A stretch of DNA of 8,629 nt, from positions 1 through 8,629 of the forward strand of contig DFKO01000125.1 in NCBI GenBank assembly GCA_002373855.1. Direction: 5' to 3'. The translations under genes and the position numbers were made by a program. A model generated the notes under the pieces. It had not been told where the DNA came from and did no database searches. It worked only from the letters and a program-made list of their open reading frames with translations. The DNA comes from Lachnospiraceae bacterium UBA3643. Its GTDB lineage: Bacteria > Bacillota > Clostridia > Lachnospirales > Lachnospiraceae. This document shows positions 1-6,201 of this stretch, piece by piece. Within the stretch, counting starts at the first letter, position 1; each line of letters starts with the position of its first letter.

Positions 1-22
1 ATAGACGATACCGATTAAAAGT

Positions 23-29
23 AAGGAGG
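23..29 (+). promoter_or_regulatory. Ribosome binding site of metG
   Basis: AAGGAGG lies 10 bases before the ATG at 40 and is a near-perfect match to the 16S rRNA anti-Shine-Dalgarno end. It fixes the metG start. The promoter must lie before the window, because only 39 bases precede the gene. Confidence 0.85.
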
Positions 30-39
30 ATATTGGAAA

Positions 40-2022
40 ATGGAAAATAAAGGAAAGTATTATATAACAACTGCAATCGCATATACATCCGGAACACCTC
101 ATATCGGAAACTCATATGAGATAGTACTGGCAGATGCCATCGCAAGATACAAGAGAAAAGACGGATATGATGTATTTCTCCAGACCGGTACTGATGAGCA
201 TGGTCAGAAGATTGAGGAGAAGGCAAAAGAAAAAGGCATCACTCCCAAGGAATTTGTTGACGGGGTGGCAGCTAAGATAAAGAGTATATGCGACAACCTC
301 AATGTATCTTATGATAAGTTTATCCGTACAACAGATGATTATCATGAGAAGCAGATACAGAAAATGTTTAAGCGTTTTTATGATCAGGGCGACATCTATA
401 AAGGATCGTATGAGGGTCTTTACTGTACACCATGCGAGTCGTTCTGGACAGAAGCCCAGCTTGTGGACGGTAAATGTCCGGACTGTGGCAGGGAAGTAAA
501 GCCTGCAAAAGAGGAAGCTTATTTCTTTAAGATGAGCAAGTATGCTGACAGACTGATCGAGCATATAAATACTCATCCCGAGTTTATACAGCCTGTATCA
601 AGGAAGAACGAGATGATGAACAATTTCCTCCTTCCCGGACTCCAGGATCTGTGTGTATCGAGAACATCATTTAAGTGGGGAATCCCCGTAGACTTTGATG
701 ACAAGCATGTGGTATACGTATGGCTTGATGCCCTTTCAAACTATATCACAGGTATCGGTTATGATGCTGACGGCAACTCGTCAGACCTTTACAAAAAACT
801 CTGGCCGGCAGACCTTCACCTTATCGGCAAGGATATCATCAGATTCCATACGATTTACTGGCCCATATTCTTAATGGCACTTGGCGAGCCTCTTCCCAAG
901 CAGGTATTTGGTCATCCATGGCTCTTACAGGGCGGTGAAAAGATGAGCAAGTCAAGAGGAAATGTGATTTACGCCGATGACCTCATCGATATCTTCGGTG
1001 TGGATGCCGTGAGATATTTCGTGCTTCATGAGATGCCTTATGACAACGACGGAACCATTACATGGGAGCTCGTTACAGAGAGATTTAATTCAGAGCTTGC
1101 AAATATTCTCGGAAACCTTGTGAGCCGAACCATATCAATGTCAAATAAGTATTTTGGCGGTGTTGTGACAAAAACCGGTGTGACAGAATCAGTAGATGAT
1201 GATCTGAAGGCTGTTGTGACAGGTACCAAGGCTAAAGTCGACAAAAAGATGGACGATTATCATGTAAATGACTGCCTCACAGAGATATTTGCACTCTTCA
1301 GAAGATGCAATAAATATATTGATGAGACAGAGCCCTGGGTAATCGCTAAAGATGAAGCCAAGGCAGACAGACTTAAGGAAGTAATGTACAACCTGACAGA
1401 GTCTATTATCATAGGCGCAACACTCCTCGCTCCGTTTATGCCTTCTACATCAGAAAAGATACTTGCACAGCTTAACCAGCCTGCAAGAGATTTTGGGGAT
1501 CTTGATAAATTCGGTCTCCTTGAGTCAGGTTCAAAGGTATGCGAAAAACCTGAGATACTCTTTGCCCGCCTTGATATCAAGGATGTAATGGAAAAGGTTG
1601 AGAAGATCCGTGAGGCTCAGAAAGCAGAGTATGAGAAAGAAAACGGAATCGCACCGGCTGAGGATGAAAAGGTAGTAGACAATATCGAAGCAAAAGATGA
1701 GATAGAATACGGAGATTTTGACAAACTCCAGTTCAGAGTAGGCAAGATCATCAAGTGTGAAGCAGTGCCCAAGTCCAAGAAGCTGCTCTGCTCTCAGGTT
1801 AAGATCGGATCGGAAGTAAAGCAGATCGTATCCGGCATAAAGCAGTACTACTCACCTGAGGAGATGGTTGGTAAAAAGGTAATGGTTCTCTGCAACTTAA
1901 AACCTGCAACACTTGCAGGTGTAAAATCAGAGGGAATGCTCCTTTGCGCAGAGGATGCAGACGGCAACCTGGCTCTTATGGTGCCTGAGAAAGATATGCC
2001 GGCAGGCGGACTTATCTGCTAA
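40..2022 (+). CDS. metG: Methionine--tRNA ligase (MetRS) with C-terminal tRNA-binding domain
   Basis: This cytoplasmic class I aminoacyl-tRNA synthetase charges tRNA-Met with methionine using ATP. The sequence shows the class I HIGH-type signature as HIGN at residues 21-24 and the KMSKS loop at 301-305. A zinc knuckle sits in the connective peptide, with Cys129-x2-Cys132 and Cys146-x2-Cys149. An anticodon-binding helical region follows at roughly 340-510, then a charged linker. A C-terminal EMAP/Trbp111-like OB-fold tRNA-binding domain covers about 555-660 and contains FDKLQFRVGKI. The 660-aa length fits bacterial MetRS carrying the fused dimerisation/tRNA-binding domain. The start is set by AAGGAGG 10 bases upstream. 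The acetyltransferase gene follows after 12 bases, so the two are probably co-transcribed. HIGN in place of HIGH is a tolerated variant in this family. No sign of damage; identification is firm. Confidence 0.98.
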   Translation: MENKGKYYITTAIAYTSGTPHIGNSYEIVLADAIARYKRKDGYDVFLQTGTDEHGQKIEEKAKEKGITPKEFVDGVAAKIKSICDNLNVSYDKFIRTTDDYHEKQIQKMFKRFYDQGDIYKGSYEGLYCTPCESFWTEAQLVDGKCPDCGREVKPAKEEAYFFKMSKYADRLIEHINTHPEFIQPVSRKNEMMNNFLLPGLQDLCVSRTSFKWGIPVDFDDKHVVYVWLDALSNYITGIGYDADGNSSDLYKKLWPADLHLIGKDIIRFHTIYWPIFLMALGEPLPKQVFGHPWLLQGGEKMSKSRGNVIYADDLIDIFGVDAVRYFVLHEMPYDNDGTITWELVTERFNSELANILGNLVSRTISMSNKYFGGVVTKTGVTESVDDDLKAVVTGTKAKVDKKMDDYHVNDCLTEIFALFRRCNKYIDETEPWVIAKDEAKADRLKEVMYNLTESIIIGATLLAPFMPSTSEKILAQLNQPARDFGDLDKFGLLESGSKVCEKPEILFARLDIKDVMEKVEKIREAQKAEYEKENGIAPAEDEKVVDNIEAKDEIEYGDFDKLQFRVGKIIKCEAVPKSKKLLCSQVKIGSEVKQIVSGIKQYYSPEEMVGKKVMVLCNLKPATLAGVKSEGMLLCAEDADGNLALMVPEKDMPAGGLIC

Positions 2023-2034
2023 GAGCGTGACAGT

Positions 2035-2514
2035 ATGGATTTAAGACACTATTATCCCATAAGAGAAGCAAAGCGCGACGAGTGGGAAGATGCCATGAGC
2101 CTTGCCTGGACTACATTTATGAAGTTTGAGGCAGATGATTATTCCAAGGAGGGAGTAGACAGTTTTCTTGATTTTATATCAGATGAAAAGCTGTATCGTA
2201 TGTTTCTCATCGGCGAATATCACGTGTTTGTGGCTGTAGATGATGATAAGATAATCGGTGTCATATCCTTAAGAGCGAGGACCCATATATCCCTGCTCTT
2301 TGTGGATGAGCATTATCATCACAGAGGTGTTGGCAGGAATCTTGTCAATTATGTTGCGATGTTTGTCCGGGAGGAAAACAAAAAGAAGATGATAACGGTT
2401 AATTCATCTCCTTATGCAGAAAATTTCTACAGGCGTCTCGGATTTAAAGATACGGATACCGAACAGGAAAAAGACGGGATCATATACACGCCTATGAGTC
2501 TTTCAATCGAATAA
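2035..2514 (+). CDS. GNAT family N-acetyltransferase
   Basis: This 159-aa protein has the core of a Gcn5-related N-acetyltransferase, which transfers an acetyl group from acetyl-CoA to an amine. The acetyl-CoA pyrophosphate loop (motif A) is seen as HHRGVGRNL at residues 95-103, after the beta strand ISLLFVDE. Motif B appears as SSPYAENFYRRLGF at 124-137. The length is typical for a single-domain GNAT. The substrate cannot be read from the sequence. The gene lies 12 bases after metG with only a weak Shine-Dalgarno (GAG in the gap), which suggests translation coupled to metG within one operon. A strong terminator follows directly. The family is certain; the role is unknown. Confidence 0.92.
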   Translation: MDLRHYYPIREAKRDEWEDAMSLAWTTFMKFEADDYSKEGVDSFLDFISDEKLYRMFLIGEYHVFVAVDDDKIIGVISLRARTHISLLFVDEHYHHRGVGRNLVNYVAMFVREENKKKMITVNSSPYAENFYRRLGFKDTDTEQEKDGIIYTPMSLSIE

Positions 2515-2525
2515 ATACTTATGAA

Positions 2526-2586
2526 CAAAAAATATCCCTCCGGATACATTGTGCTTGCACTAAGTATCCGGAGGGAATATTTTTTG
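2526..2586. terminator. Intrinsic terminator after the metG-GNAT unit, likely bidirectional
   Basis: A long inverted repeat pairs 2526-2547 with 2564-2586, with one extra T in the right arm. The core CCCTCCGGATAC/GTATCCGGAGGG is exact. The arms begin with an A-run and end with a T-run, so the structure has a U-tail on either strand. A small GTGC/GCAC hairpin lies inside the loop. It begins 12 bases after the GNAT stop. Confidence 0.93.
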
Positions 2587-2608
2587 TTTATCTGGTTTAC
2601 AGGTTAAG

Positions 2609-2637
2609 TTTACAATAGTATTGACACATGGTATACA
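2609..2637 (+). promoter_or_regulatory. Upstream sigma-A-like promoter of niaR (P1)
   Basis: TTTACA (2609-2614) and TATACA (2632-2637) are separated by 17 bases. The match is weaker than the second promoter, which overlaps it 12 bases downstream. The -35 box is part of a direct repeat GTTTACA (2595-2601 and 2608-2614). Confidence 0.5.
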
Positions 2638-2649
2638 GTCATATAAAAT
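2621..2649 (+). promoter_or_regulatory. Main sigma-A-like promoter of niaR (P2)
   Basis: A perfect TTGACA (2621-2626) is followed after exactly 17 bases by TAAAAT (2644-2649), a 5/6 match to the -10 consensus. Transcription should begin near 2656, about 20 bases before the niaR ATG. TGAC/GTCA at 2622-2625 and 2638-2641 form a small symmetric element inside the promoter that could be part of an operator. I cannot confirm it as a NiaR site. Confidence 0.8.
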
Positions 2650-2661
2650 AGCAGACAAATG

Positions 2662-2668
2662 AAAGGAG
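2662..2668 (+). promoter_or_regulatory. Ribosome binding site of niaR
   Basis: AAAGGAG sits 7 bases before the ATG at 2676 and decides the start. Confidence 0.85.
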
Positions 2669-2675
2669 AATACAA

Positions 2676-3218
2676 ATGCCACTTACAGACAGACAAAAGA
2701 AGATAATCAGCATACTGAGAGTCAGCCAGGAACCTGTCTCGGGTAGCGAGATGTCAAAGAGACTCGGTGTGAGCAGACAGATAATTGTCCAGGATATCAG
2801 AGGCCTTAAGAATGAAGGATACGACATCTTATCTACTCCGAGGGGGTATGCACTCAGTACGCCCGGCAGTATCACAGCTGTTTTCAAGGTATGGCATAAG
2901 GAAAAGGATACCAAGAAAGAACTAAATCTCATGGTTGACTTAGGAGCCAGGGTAGTTGATGTATTTATTTACCACAGAGTATATGGTGAGATGCATGCAA
3001 AGCTTGAGATCCAGTCGAGAAAAGATGTGGATGATTTCTGCAGAAATATCGAGAGCGGCATGTCGGCGCCACTATCCTCGGCAACTGCCGGATACCATTA
3101 TCATACAATCGTCACAAAGGATCAGGAGACCATGGACATGCTCGAAAATACTTTACGGGAGCACGGATTTCTCGCAGAACTCACAGAGCATGAGCCTGAA
3201 GGTGTCATAGGAAAATAA
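2676..3218 (+). CDS. niaR: NiaR-type niacin-responsive transcriptional repressor (HTH + 3H domain)
   Basis: This 180-aa cytoplasmic DNA-binding protein has the NiaR (YrxA) architecture. Residues 3-60 form an HTH_11 winged helix (RQKKIISIL, then the recognition region LGVSRQIIVQDI). Residues 68-172 form the 3H ligand-binding domain. His74, Glu82, His141 and His143 have almost the spacing of the metal-ligand set I recall for Thermotoga maritima TM1602 (His79, Glu87, His144, His146). His100 and His107 are further histidines in the domain. In Bacillus the family represses NAD de novo synthesis or niacin uptake genes when nicotinate is present. The gene has tandem promoters and is followed after 16 bases by an EIIC-like membrane protein in the same unit. 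No nad or pnc genes are in view. Autoregulation is likely but not shown. The family call is firm; the regulated targets are inference. Confidence 0.92.
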   Translation: MPLTDRQKKIISILRVSQEPVSGSEMSKRLGVSRQIIVQDIRGLKNEGYDILSTPRGYALSTPGSITAVFKVWHKEKDTKKELNLMVDLGARVVDVFIYHRVYGEMHAKLEIQSRKDVDDFCRNIESGMSAPLSSATAGYHYHTIVTKDQETMDMLENTLREHGFLAELTEHEPEGVIGK

Positions 3219-3221
3219 TAC

Positions 3222-3226
3222 AGGAG
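3222..3226 (+). promoter_or_regulatory. Ribosome binding site of the EIIC-like gene
   Basis: AGGAG lies 8 bases before the ATG at 3235, within the 16-base gap after niaR. It supports that start and co-transcription with niaR. Confidence 0.75.
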
Positions 3227-3234
3227 AATTAATT

Positions 3235-4329
3235 ATGGCAGAAGAAACAAAGAAAACAGAGAAGGAGCCCGGAAAGGTAAAGGCGTTCCTTAAAAAGAAA
3301 GGTATAGAGATTACATGGCGTCGTTATTTAATAGACGCTATGGGAGCGATGGCCAGCGGTCTGTTTGCATCACTCCTTGTAGGTACGATCATCGGTACAC
3401 TCGGTACCCAGCTTGGCATACAGGTACTGATTGATATCGGCGGATATGCAAAGAGCGTGGCGGGTCCCGCAATGGCAGTAGCCATCGCTTATGCTTTAAA
3501 AGCCCCTAATCTCGTACTCTTTTCAATGCTTGCCGTAGGAGCTGCATCAAATTCACTCGGCGGAGCAGGCGGACCTCTTGCAGTACTGATCATAGCAATT
3601 GTAGCTACAGAGTTTGGTAAGCTGGTATCAAAAGAGACCAAGATAGATATACTCGTGACACCTATCGTGACCATAGGAGTAGGTGTGGCTCTCGCCATTG
3701 CAATCGCTCCCTGGATCGGAAGTGCAGCCAGCTCTGTAGGAAAGATCATCATGTGGGCTACAGACCAGCAGCCATTCGTAATGGGTATATTGGTATCAGT
3801 AATCGTGGGTATCGCACTGACACTTCCCATAAGCAGTGCTGCAATATGTGCGGCTCTTGCTCTTACAGGTCTTGCCGGAGGTGCTGCAGTAGCCGGATGC
3901 TGTGCCCAGATGGTTGGATTTGCGGTAATGAGCTTTAAGGAAAACAAGTGGGGTGGCCTCGTATCACAGGGTATCGGTACGAGTATGCTTCAGATGGGCA
4001 ATATCGTAAAAAATCCCAGGATATGGATTCCGCCTATTCTTACATCAGCGATTACAGGTCCTATTGCCACATGCGTATTCCAGATGAAGATGAACGGTGA
4101 GGCTATAGCATCAGGTATGGGTACATGCGGACTGGTTGGTCAGATCGGTGTATACACAGGATGGGTAAATGACATAGCAGCCGGTACAAAAGATGCCATT
4201 ACAGGATTTGACTGGGCAGGACTAGTGCTTATATGCTTTATCCTCCCCGCAGTCCTCACATGGGTATTCGGACTTATTTTAAGAAAGATCGGATGGATTA
4301 AGGAAAACGACCTTAAGCTTGATGTATAA
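3235..4329 (+). CDS. PTS EIIC-like / PfoR-family polytopic membrane protein
   Basis: This 364-aa inner-membrane protein looks like the PTS_EIIC_2 (COG3641, PfoR) family. A charged, Lys/Glu-rich cytoplasmic N-terminus (residues 1-30) precedes at least eight hydrophobic segments, roughly at 38-56, 74-90, 92-106, 114-128, 138-158, 181-199, 201-233, 262-283 and 326-349. Family-like stretches include LPISSAA (197-203) and NPRIWIPP (260-267). The protein ends in a short charged tail. The family is annotated as sugar-PTS membrane subunit or putative toxin regulator, but experimental work is thin. I see no EIIA or EIIB partner here, so phosphotransfer-driven sugar uptake is doubtful. Its position 16 bases after niaR and before a shared terminator suggests niacin-linked control and possibly transport of an NAD precursor. 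That is inference: known NiaR regulons do include uncharacterised membrane proteins thought to move niacin. Confidence 0.85.
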   Translation: MAEETKKTEKEPGKVKAFLKKKGIEITWRRYLIDAMGAMASGLFASLLVGTIIGTLGTQLGIQVLIDIGGYAKSVAGPAMAVAIAYALKAPNLVLFSMLAVGAASNSLGGAGGPLAVLIIAIVATEFGKLVSKETKIDILVTPIVTIGVGVALAIAIAPWIGSAASSVGKIIMWATDQQPFVMGILVSVIVGIALTLPISSAAICAALALTGLAGGAAVAGCCAQMVGFAVMSFKENKWGGLVSQGIGTSMLQMGNIVKNPRIWIPPILTSAITGPIATCVFQMKMNGEAIASGMGTCGLVGQIGVYTGWVNDIAAGTKDAITGFDWAGLVLICFILPAVLTWVFGLILRKIGWIKENDLKLDV

Positions 4330-4347
4330 ATATATATTTCCCCATAG

Positions 4348-4377
4348 CCACAGCACAGAGATGTGCTGTGGTTTTTT
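4348..4377 (+). terminator. Intrinsic terminator after niaR-EIIC unit
   Basis: A perfect 10-bp stem CCACAGCACA (4348-4357) / TGTGCTGTGG (4362-4371) is closed by a GAGA tetraloop and followed by six T. It begins 18 bases after the stop codon. Confidence 0.96.
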
Positions 4378-4443
4378 ATATTTAAAATACAGGTTCGTAT
4401 AGGGAAAGATGGCGAAATCTTTATTTATCTTGGGCGCTGTTTG

Positions 4444-4478
4444 GAAGTAGACTTTGAATATACTTTGAAGTAGACTTT
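4444..4478. repeat. Three tandem ~12-bp repeats upstream of the nuclease-helicase gene
   Basis: GAAGTAGACTTT occurs exactly at 4444-4455 and 4467-4478. A degenerate copy, GAATATACTTT, fills 4456-4466 between them. Copies are 11-12 bases apart, about one helical turn, so the sites face the same side of the DNA. Each full copy contains the imperfect palindrome AAGT-NN-ACTT. They end 5 bases before the -10-like TATAAA at 4484-4489. A regulator-binding array (operator or activator sites) is the most natural reading. Confidence 0.75.
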
Positions 4479-4483
4479 AATTA

Positions 4484-4489
4484 TATAAA
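4484..4489 (+). promoter_or_regulatory. Candidate -10 box of the nuclease-helicase gene, no clear -35
   Basis: TATAAA at 4484-4489 resembles a -10 element and would start transcription near 4496, about 15 bases before the ATG. The place for a -35 box is occupied by the tandem repeats and has no good TTGACA match. This fits an activator-dependent or tightly repressed promoter. Confidence 0.45.
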
Positions 4490-4510
4490 AGTTTAATTTG
4501 GGGCGACATT

Positions 4511-5986
4511 ATGATATCGGAAAACATTTATGCACTTACAAGGGTTACAAATTCATCAAAACTCCAGCGTATGGAAAAGCAGATGAGCAGGCGCCAGTAT
4601 TTCCTTAAAGTAAAAGGGTGGGAGATACGGGGGCTTCGGAGTCTTACGGACAAAATTCATGAGAGGATACGGGACATATCTTATCTTGATTTCTTTTATT
4701 CCTTTACTATCCCAAAACTTGGCAAGGAATTTGATCTCCTCCGTATGGATGAAGATACGGTTATCAATATCGAACTTAAGAGCGGTGACGTATCGGATGA
4801 AAAGATTAAAAAGCAGCTTGCCCAGAACAGACATTATCTTGCACTTCTTGGACGCAACATCAGATCATATACATATATCAGCAACAGTGAGAGATTAGTC
4901 AGGCTCACCAACAGCGGCAGACTAATTGAGAGTGATTTTGACAGTCTATGCGAAGACATTAAAAAGATGGGGAAGTGTTACAGCGACCATCTGGAGAAGC
5001 TTTTCAGGGAAGAGGAACTCCTCATATCTCCCTTAACCGACCCTGATAAATTCCTGCGACGTGAATATTTCCTGACAAGTCAGCAGTCTGATATTAAATT
5101 CAGGATAATCAAAAATATCAAGGATCATAAAGGCTGTATCCAGGGATTTACCGGACTGCCCGGAACAGGCAAGACTCTCCTTTTGTATGATATTGCTATG
5201 GAACTGACGGAAAAGCAGAGAGTGTGTGTCCTTCATTTTGGATCATATCCCGAAGAGATGATGATGCTGAATGAGAGATTAAAGAGGATTGACTTTTATC
5301 ACTGCGGCAGGGGACTGCGTCTCCCTGATTTTGCACTTTACAGCGCTGTCCTCGTGGATGAGGGGCACAGGATTCAGAGAGATACTCTTGATGAGCTGAT
5401 AAGAAATGCGAAAATGAAAAATATCCCCGTGATTTTCTCATATGATAAAGAGTCTGCGGTTGCAGAGGAAGAGCGACTCCTCTCGCAGATTGAATCTATT
5501 GAGGAGATAGACGGATTTATACAGCACCGACTGACAAACCGTATCCGTATGAACAGTGAGCTGTCTGCATTTATCCATGACATAATGGTTTCTGACATTG
5601 CCCACAGGCGTAAGGAATATCCGTCTGTTTCGGTGTCATACGCATGTGACAAAGAGGAAGCGGCGTGGCTTCTCTCCGGATATAAAAATGAAGATTACAT
5701 TTACATTCGCAGGGATGAGAAAGATGCAGATATTGAAAACGCATCAGGCGAAATCGGCGCCGGCGAAGCAACATGCCGCGAATTTGAGAAAGTAGTCATG
5801 CTGATAGACAGAGACTTTGTATACGATGAAAAGGGACGGCTCCGCTCCAGAGGCGGATACGAAGACGAGTCTCCTGTTCGATTATTATTCCACGGTCTCT
5901 CCCGGGCAAAATCAAAACTGGCAGTCATCATTGTCGATAACGAGCCGGTATTTGAAACGGTGTTGCGGATTGTGACCGGGGAGTAA
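4511..5986 (+). CDS. PD-(D/E)XK-like nuclease fused to SF1 helicase (DUF2075 / Schlafen-group-3-like)
   Basis: This 491-aa protein appears to join two enzyme domains. Residues ~45-130 look like a PD-(D/E)XK nuclease: EFD (Asp75), then IELK (Glu88-x-Lys90), then KKQLAQNRHYL with Gln102. Residues ~185-490 form an SF1 ATPase. A Q-motif-like LTSQQ (188-192) is followed by Walker A GLPGTGKT (215-222), Walker B VLVDEGHR (280-287) and motif III VIFSYDKES (307-315). LTNRIRM (341-347) follows, and motif VI is LFHGLSRAKSKL (459-470) with Arg465 as the likely arginine finger. DEGH replaces the more usual DEAH. The helicase part resembles DUF2075 (PF09848) proteins. All key residues are present, so it is probably active on DNA or RNA. 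The start is the ATG at 4511, with GGGG at 4500-4503 as a weak ribosome site. Roles in phage defence or nucleic-acid repair are possible; function is unproven. Confidence 0.8.
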   Translation: MISENIYALTRVTNSSKLQRMEKQMSRRQYFLKVKGWEIRGLRSLTDKIHERIRDISYLDFFYSFTIPKLGKEFDLLRMDEDTVINIELKSGDVSDEKIKKQLAQNRHYLALLGRNIRSYTYISNSERLVRLTNSGRLIESDFDSLCEDIKKMGKCYSDHLEKLFREEELLISPLTDPDKFLRREYFLTSQQSDIKFRIIKNIKDHKGCIQGFTGLPGTGKTLLLYDIAMELTEKQRVCVLHFGSYPEEMMMLNERLKRIDFYHCGRGLRLPDFALYSAVLVDEGHRIQRDTLDELIRNAKMKNIPVIFSYDKESAVAEEERLLSQIESIEEIDGFIQHRLTNRIRMNSELSAFIHDIMVSDIAHRRKEYPSVSVSYACDKEEAAWLLSGYKNEDYIYIRRDEKDADIENASGEIGAGEATCREFEKVVMLIDRDFVYDEKGRLRSRGGYEDESPVRLLFHGLSRAKSKLAVIIVDNEPVFETVLRIVTGE

Positions 5987-6065
5987 TGGGGAGTACACCA
6001 CACCTGTTTTTGTCGTATTGTAGCTTTTTGATTATGTAATATATACCAGAATAAAATAAATCATT

Positions 6066-6094
6066 TTGACAAACAATAAATAAACTCGTAAAAT
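6066..6094 (+). promoter_or_regulatory. Strong sigma-A-like promoter of the AAA+ ATPase gene
   Basis: A perfect TTGACA (6066-6071) is followed after 17 bases by TAAAAT (6089-6094), the same box pair and spacing as the main niaR promoter. Transcription would start near 6101, giving a ~100-nt A-rich leader before the ATG at 6202. No U-tailed terminator was found between the nuclease-helicase stop (5986) and this promoter, so read-through is possible. Confidence 0.8.
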
Positions 6095-6140
6095 AATAAC
6101 AAAAGATAAACGAAAAGCCATTTTAATAACAAAAGATAAA
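6094..6140. repeat. 17-bp direct repeat pair
   Basis: TAATAACAAAAGATAAA occurs exactly at 6094-6110 and 6124-6140, 30 bases apart start to start. The first copy overlaps the last base of the -10 box and spans the predicted transcription start; the second is wholly in the leader. Confidence 0.85.
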
Positions 6141-6188
6141 TAAAACAGCAGTTTGATAAATGAAATCACAAAACGATAAATTTGTTAC

Positions 6189-6194
6189 GAGGTG
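6189..6194 (+). promoter_or_regulatory. Ribosome binding site deciding the ATPase start
   Basis: GAGGTG lies 7 bases before the ATG at 6202. The in-frame ATG at 6160 has no Shine-Dalgarno before it and falls inside the RATAAA repeat array. The downstream start is therefore preferred. Confidence 0.7.
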
Positions 6195-6201
6195 TCAGTA
6201 T

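Larger units (their letters stand above)
6051..6180. repeat. Helically phased RATAAA repeats in the ATPase leader
   Basis: RATAAA hexamers end at 6060, 6080, 6110, 6140, 6160 and 6180, spaced 20, 30, 30, 20 and 20 bases. All are multiples of ten, so they lie on one face of the helix. Several sit in the decamer AAA[ACG][AG]ATAAA. The array starts before the promoter at 6066-6094 and runs through the untranslated leader up to the gene start. It could be intrinsically curved DNA or an array of binding sites. The spacing is too short and the units too simple for a CRISPR array. Confidence 0.6.

Noticed and set aside
112..576. Open frame on the minus strand opposite metG
   Set aside because: It lies wholly within metG, which has unmistakable motifs, and has no recognisable domain or ribosome site.
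3489..3947. Open frame on the minus strand opposite the EIIC-like gene
   Set aside because: It has no ribosome site, and its apparent protein follows the reversed codons of a strongly biased membrane-protein gene. The + strand gene explains the region.
6051..6180. CRISPR-like array
   Set aside because: Repeat units are 6-17 bases, very AT-rich and spaced 20-30 bases, without 25-40-base repeats, unique spacers or cas genes.
6160..6201. Upstream in-frame ATG at 6160 giving a 374-aa ATPase
   Set aside because: It has no Shine-Dalgarno, lies within the RATAAA repeat array, and the extra residues are not typical of the family. GAGGTG at 6189-6194 serves the ATG at 6202. Kept only as an alternative.
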